DNA of 35,220 nucleotides, taken from contig NZ_BAGH01000102.1 in NCBI RefSeq assembly GCF_000308715.1, positions 1 through 35,220 of the forward strand. Direction: 5' to 3'. Source of the stretch: Nocardia tenerifensis NBRC 101015 (lineage in GTDB: Bacteria > Actinomycetota > Actinomycetes > Mycobacteriales > Mycobacteriaceae). Each line of letters begins with the position of its first letter. Within the stretch, counting starts at the first letter, position 1. The notes under the pieces are model-generated. The model was not told where the DNA came from. It ran no database searches and saw only the letters and a program-made list of their open reading frames with translations. The position numbers were made by a program, and so were the translations under genes. Positions 32,775-35,220 of this stretch are shown here, in pieces.

Positions 32775-33743
32775 GTGAACGAGCGGTCCGTAGTCTTCTC
32801 CGAACACAGCCCGACCGATCGGATCCATCGATCCGATGTGCGAGCCGCGCGTAGGCGGCTGGCGGGTCGCACCCGCAAGACACCGGTCTTCCACACCTCC
32901 GTCGCCGGGCCGAACGGACCGGTTCCGGTCACGATGAAGCTCGAATACCTCCAGTACGGCGGCACTTTCAAGATTCGCGGCAGTTTCAACGCGCTGCTCT
33001 CGGCCGAGGACGGCAGCGACCAGGTGGTCATCGCCTCGGGCGGCAACGCGGGGATCGCGGCGGCGCTGGCGGCCGCGCAGCTCGGAAAGTCGTGCACCGT
33101 GGTCGTGCCGGAGTCCGCGCCGCACACCAAGGTCGCCGCGATGTGGTCGCACGGAGCCGAGGTGCTCTGGCACGGAACGACTTACGGCGAGGCGCTCGAC
33201 CACGCGAACGAGCTCGCGGCCGAACGCAACGCGCTGCAGCTGCACGCCTACGACCTGCCCGCCATCGTCGCGGGCGCGGGGGTGGTCGGGCTGGAGATCG
33301 AGGAGCAGGTGCGCGGGCGGCCGTCGGTGCTGGCCGCGGTGGGCGGGGGCGGGCTCGTGTCCGGCATCGCGGCCGCGATCGGCCGCCGCCAGCAGGTGAT
33401 CGGGGTCGAGCCGGAGGGCATTCCCACGCTGAACGCGGCGCTGTCGGCCGACAAGCCGGTCGAGGTCGAGGTGTCGAGCATCGCGGCGGAATCGTTGGGC
33501 GCCACCAGGATCGGGGACATCGCGATGGACGTCGCGCGCCGCTATCAGGTGCGCTCGCTGCTGGTGACCGACGACGCGATCGCGACGGCCCGCGACTATC
33601 TGTGGCGCGAGTTCCGTATCGTCGTGGAGTTCGCGGGCGCGGCCGCGCTGGCGGCGGTGCAGAGCGGCGCGTACGTGCCTGCGGCGGACGAGCGGCCGGT
33701 GATCGTGCTCTGCGGCGCCAATACCGATCTTTCGGCGCTGTAA
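32775..33743 (+). CDS. PLP-dependent threonine/serine dehydratase-like protein
   Basis: A 322-residue fold-type II PLP enzyme related to catabolic threonine ammonia-lyase and serine racemase. The Schiff-base lysine is K66 in GTFKIRGSFNA, the phosphate- and substrate-binding loop is ASGGNAGIA, and the glycine-rich phosphate cup is AVGGGGLVSGI. It lacks the C-terminal ACT regulatory domain of biosynthetic IlvA. GTG 32775 fits the AAGG site 7 nt upstream better than GTG 32769. Deamination of threonine or serine is likely but not certain, as this fold covers several reactions. Confidence 0.85.
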   Translation: MNERSVVFSEHSPTDRIHRSDVRAARRRLAGRTRKTPVFHTSVAGPNGPVPVTMKLEYLQYGGTFKIRGSFNALLSAEDGSDQVVIASGGNAGIAAALAAAQLGKSCTVVVPESAPHTKVAAMWSHGAEVLWHGTTYGEALDHANELAAERNALQLHAYDLPAIVAGAGVVGLEIEEQVRGRPSVLAAVGGGGLVSGIAAAIGRRQQVIGVEPEGIPTLNAALSADKPVEVEVSSIAAESLGATRIGDIAMDVARRYQVRSLLVTDDAIATARDYLWREFRIVVEFAGAAALAAVQSGAYVPAADERPVIVLCGANTDLSAL

Positions 33744-33800
33744 CCGTTTTCGGTTCCGCTGGCGGTCGGTCGACGCGAAAGAAGCGCCGGATATCCACAT

Positions 33801-33825
33801 CCGAGAAAGTTGTCCACATTCTCGG
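33801..33825. promoter_or_regulatory. Palindrome containing a DnaA-box-like nonamer upstream of ssb paralogue
   Basis: CCGAGAA (33801-33807) and TTCTCGG (33819-33825) form an inverted repeat around TTGTCCACA (33810-33818), which equals the actinobacterial DnaA-box consensus. A second TCCACA occurs at 33794-33799. It lies between the dehydratase stop and the SSB start and could be a hairpin terminator or a DnaA or repressor site. Confidence 0.45.
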
Positions 33826-33932
33826 ACCGAGGCACCCGATCGCCGGTCGCATCGATGAGGCTTGAGGGGCACTCCCCGAGGGGAGGAAGTCCCCGGGCAA
33901 CCGCCGCGGGCCGAATGCGAAGGGGCGACATC

Positions 33933-34424
33933 ATGTACGAGGCGAACGCGACCGTGATCGGCACCATCGTCAACCACCCGGTGAAGCGGGACCTGCCCAA
34001 CGGCGAGCGGGTGCTCAGCTTCCGGATGGCGAGCAACTCGCGCCGACTGGATCGCAGCACGGGCGAATGGGTCGACAACGGGACGTTATTCCTCACCGTG
34101 AACTGCTGGCGCAGGATGGCGGCCGGCGTGGACGCCTCGCTGCGCCGCGGCGATCCGGTCATCGCACACGGCCAGTTGCGCTCGCTCGAATATCGCACCA
34201 GGGACGGCATGGACCGGCGCGACCTGGAGATGCGGGCCAGCGCCGTCGGCCCCGACCTCGGACGCTGCACCGCGCACGTCACCAGGTCCTCGGAGATGCG
34301 GAATACTGGAGAACGCTTCGGCGCTGAATCTAAGGTGCCGGTAGGCGACGGGCTGGGGGAGAATGTCGCGACCGCCCCTGCGGCGCTCCCCGGAACGACC
34401 GACCCCGAGCACGCCGACGCCTGA
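33933..34424 (+). CDS. Single-stranded DNA-binding protein, second (SsbB-like) type
   Basis: A 163-residue OB-fold SSB. The N-terminal domain (residues 1-105) shows the family pattern ATVIGTIVNHPVKR, then FRMASNSRRLDRSTGEWVD, FLTVNCWRRMA, and PVIAHGQLRSLEY. The C-terminal tail is disordered but lacks the acidic DDxPF tip of replicative SSB; it ends TTDPEHADA. It therefore resembles the non-essential actinobacterial paralogue rather than the SSB in the rpsF-ssb-rplI operon. ATG 33933 has AAGGGG upstream. Involvement in recombination or chromosome segregation is inferred from the SsbB of Streptomyces. Confidence 0.85.
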   Translation: MYEANATVIGTIVNHPVKRDLPNGERVLSFRMASNSRRLDRSTGEWVDNGTLFLTVNCWRRMAAGVDASLRRGDPVIAHGQLRSLEYRTRDGMDRRDLEMRASAVGPDLGRCTAHVTRSSEMRNTGERFGAESKVPVGDGLGENVATAPAALPGTTDPEHADA

Positions 34425-34508
34425 TTTCGGCGGCCGTTCCGCCCCCGCGCCGCGACGGGTATCCGCCGGTTCAACTCACCGTTTCCGACACCGATAGGCT
34501 TTCACCTT

Positions 34509-35220
<712 letters not shown>

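Overview
The window is very GC-rich, has GTG and TTG starts as well as ATG, and carries an MspA-family porin (typical of mycolic-acid actinobacteria), a fused CopD/CtaG copper protein, a DUF5753-type XRE regulator and promoters of the actinobacterial SigF/SigB type. Together these point to a Nocardia-like actinomycete. The genus is inferred, not proven.

Region 1 (1-9694) is a deoxyaminosugar cassette of the kind found in glycosylated antibiotic clusters. It encodes a 4-ketoreductase (cut by the left edge), a DnrJ/EvaB-type 3-aminotransferase, a DHA2-type drug exporter, a P450-derived glycosyltransferase helper, a DesVII/EryCIII-type glycosyltransferase, a DesVI/TylM1-type N,N-dimethyltransferase, an RmlC/EvaD-type epimerase, an EvaA-type 2,3-dehydratase and an SDR reductase. 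The set fits assembly and transfer of a 3-(dimethylamino)-2,3,6-trideoxy-L-hexose such as rhodosamine. The nucleotidyltransferase, the 4,6-dehydratase and the aglycone genes are not in the window.

Region 2 (about 9970-15740) is a stress module: Mn catalase, glycogen-debranching-like glucosidase, zinc alcohol dehydrogenase, SRPBCC protein and a RibD-C/DHFR-like protein. Three promoters of form GTTT-N15-GGGTA, all with the same spacer length, serve the catalase, the debranching gene and the SRPBCC-ADH operon.

Region 3 (16025-18616) is the most unusual part. It is a three-gene operon of an MspA-family porin, an exported proline-rich protein ending in an HxxD (Ntox15-like) nuclease-toxin-like domain, and a lipoprotein with a SUKH (SMI1/KNR4) immunity-like domain. 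I read it as a candidate toxin/immunity system with its own mycomembrane porin. DoxX and a second DHFR-like protein follow.

Region 4 (about 19917-30050) is a patchy, decaying region ending at a tRNA-Arg(TCT) gene. It holds a sigma-like protein translationally coupled to a regulator with an unusual N-terminal fusion, two flavoenzyme pseudogenes, a frameshifted LCAT-type lipase with an Ig-like tail, and a caspase-STAND-TPR protein resembling NTP-dependent conflict/defence effectors. A strong composite inverted repeat lies 12 nt past the tRNA 3' end. No integrase was seen.

Region 5 (30051-35220) looks like core chromosome: tRNA-Arg, a DUF4345 membrane protein, CopD/CtaG, a threonine-dehydratase-like PLP enzyme, a second-type SSB and the start of EttA.
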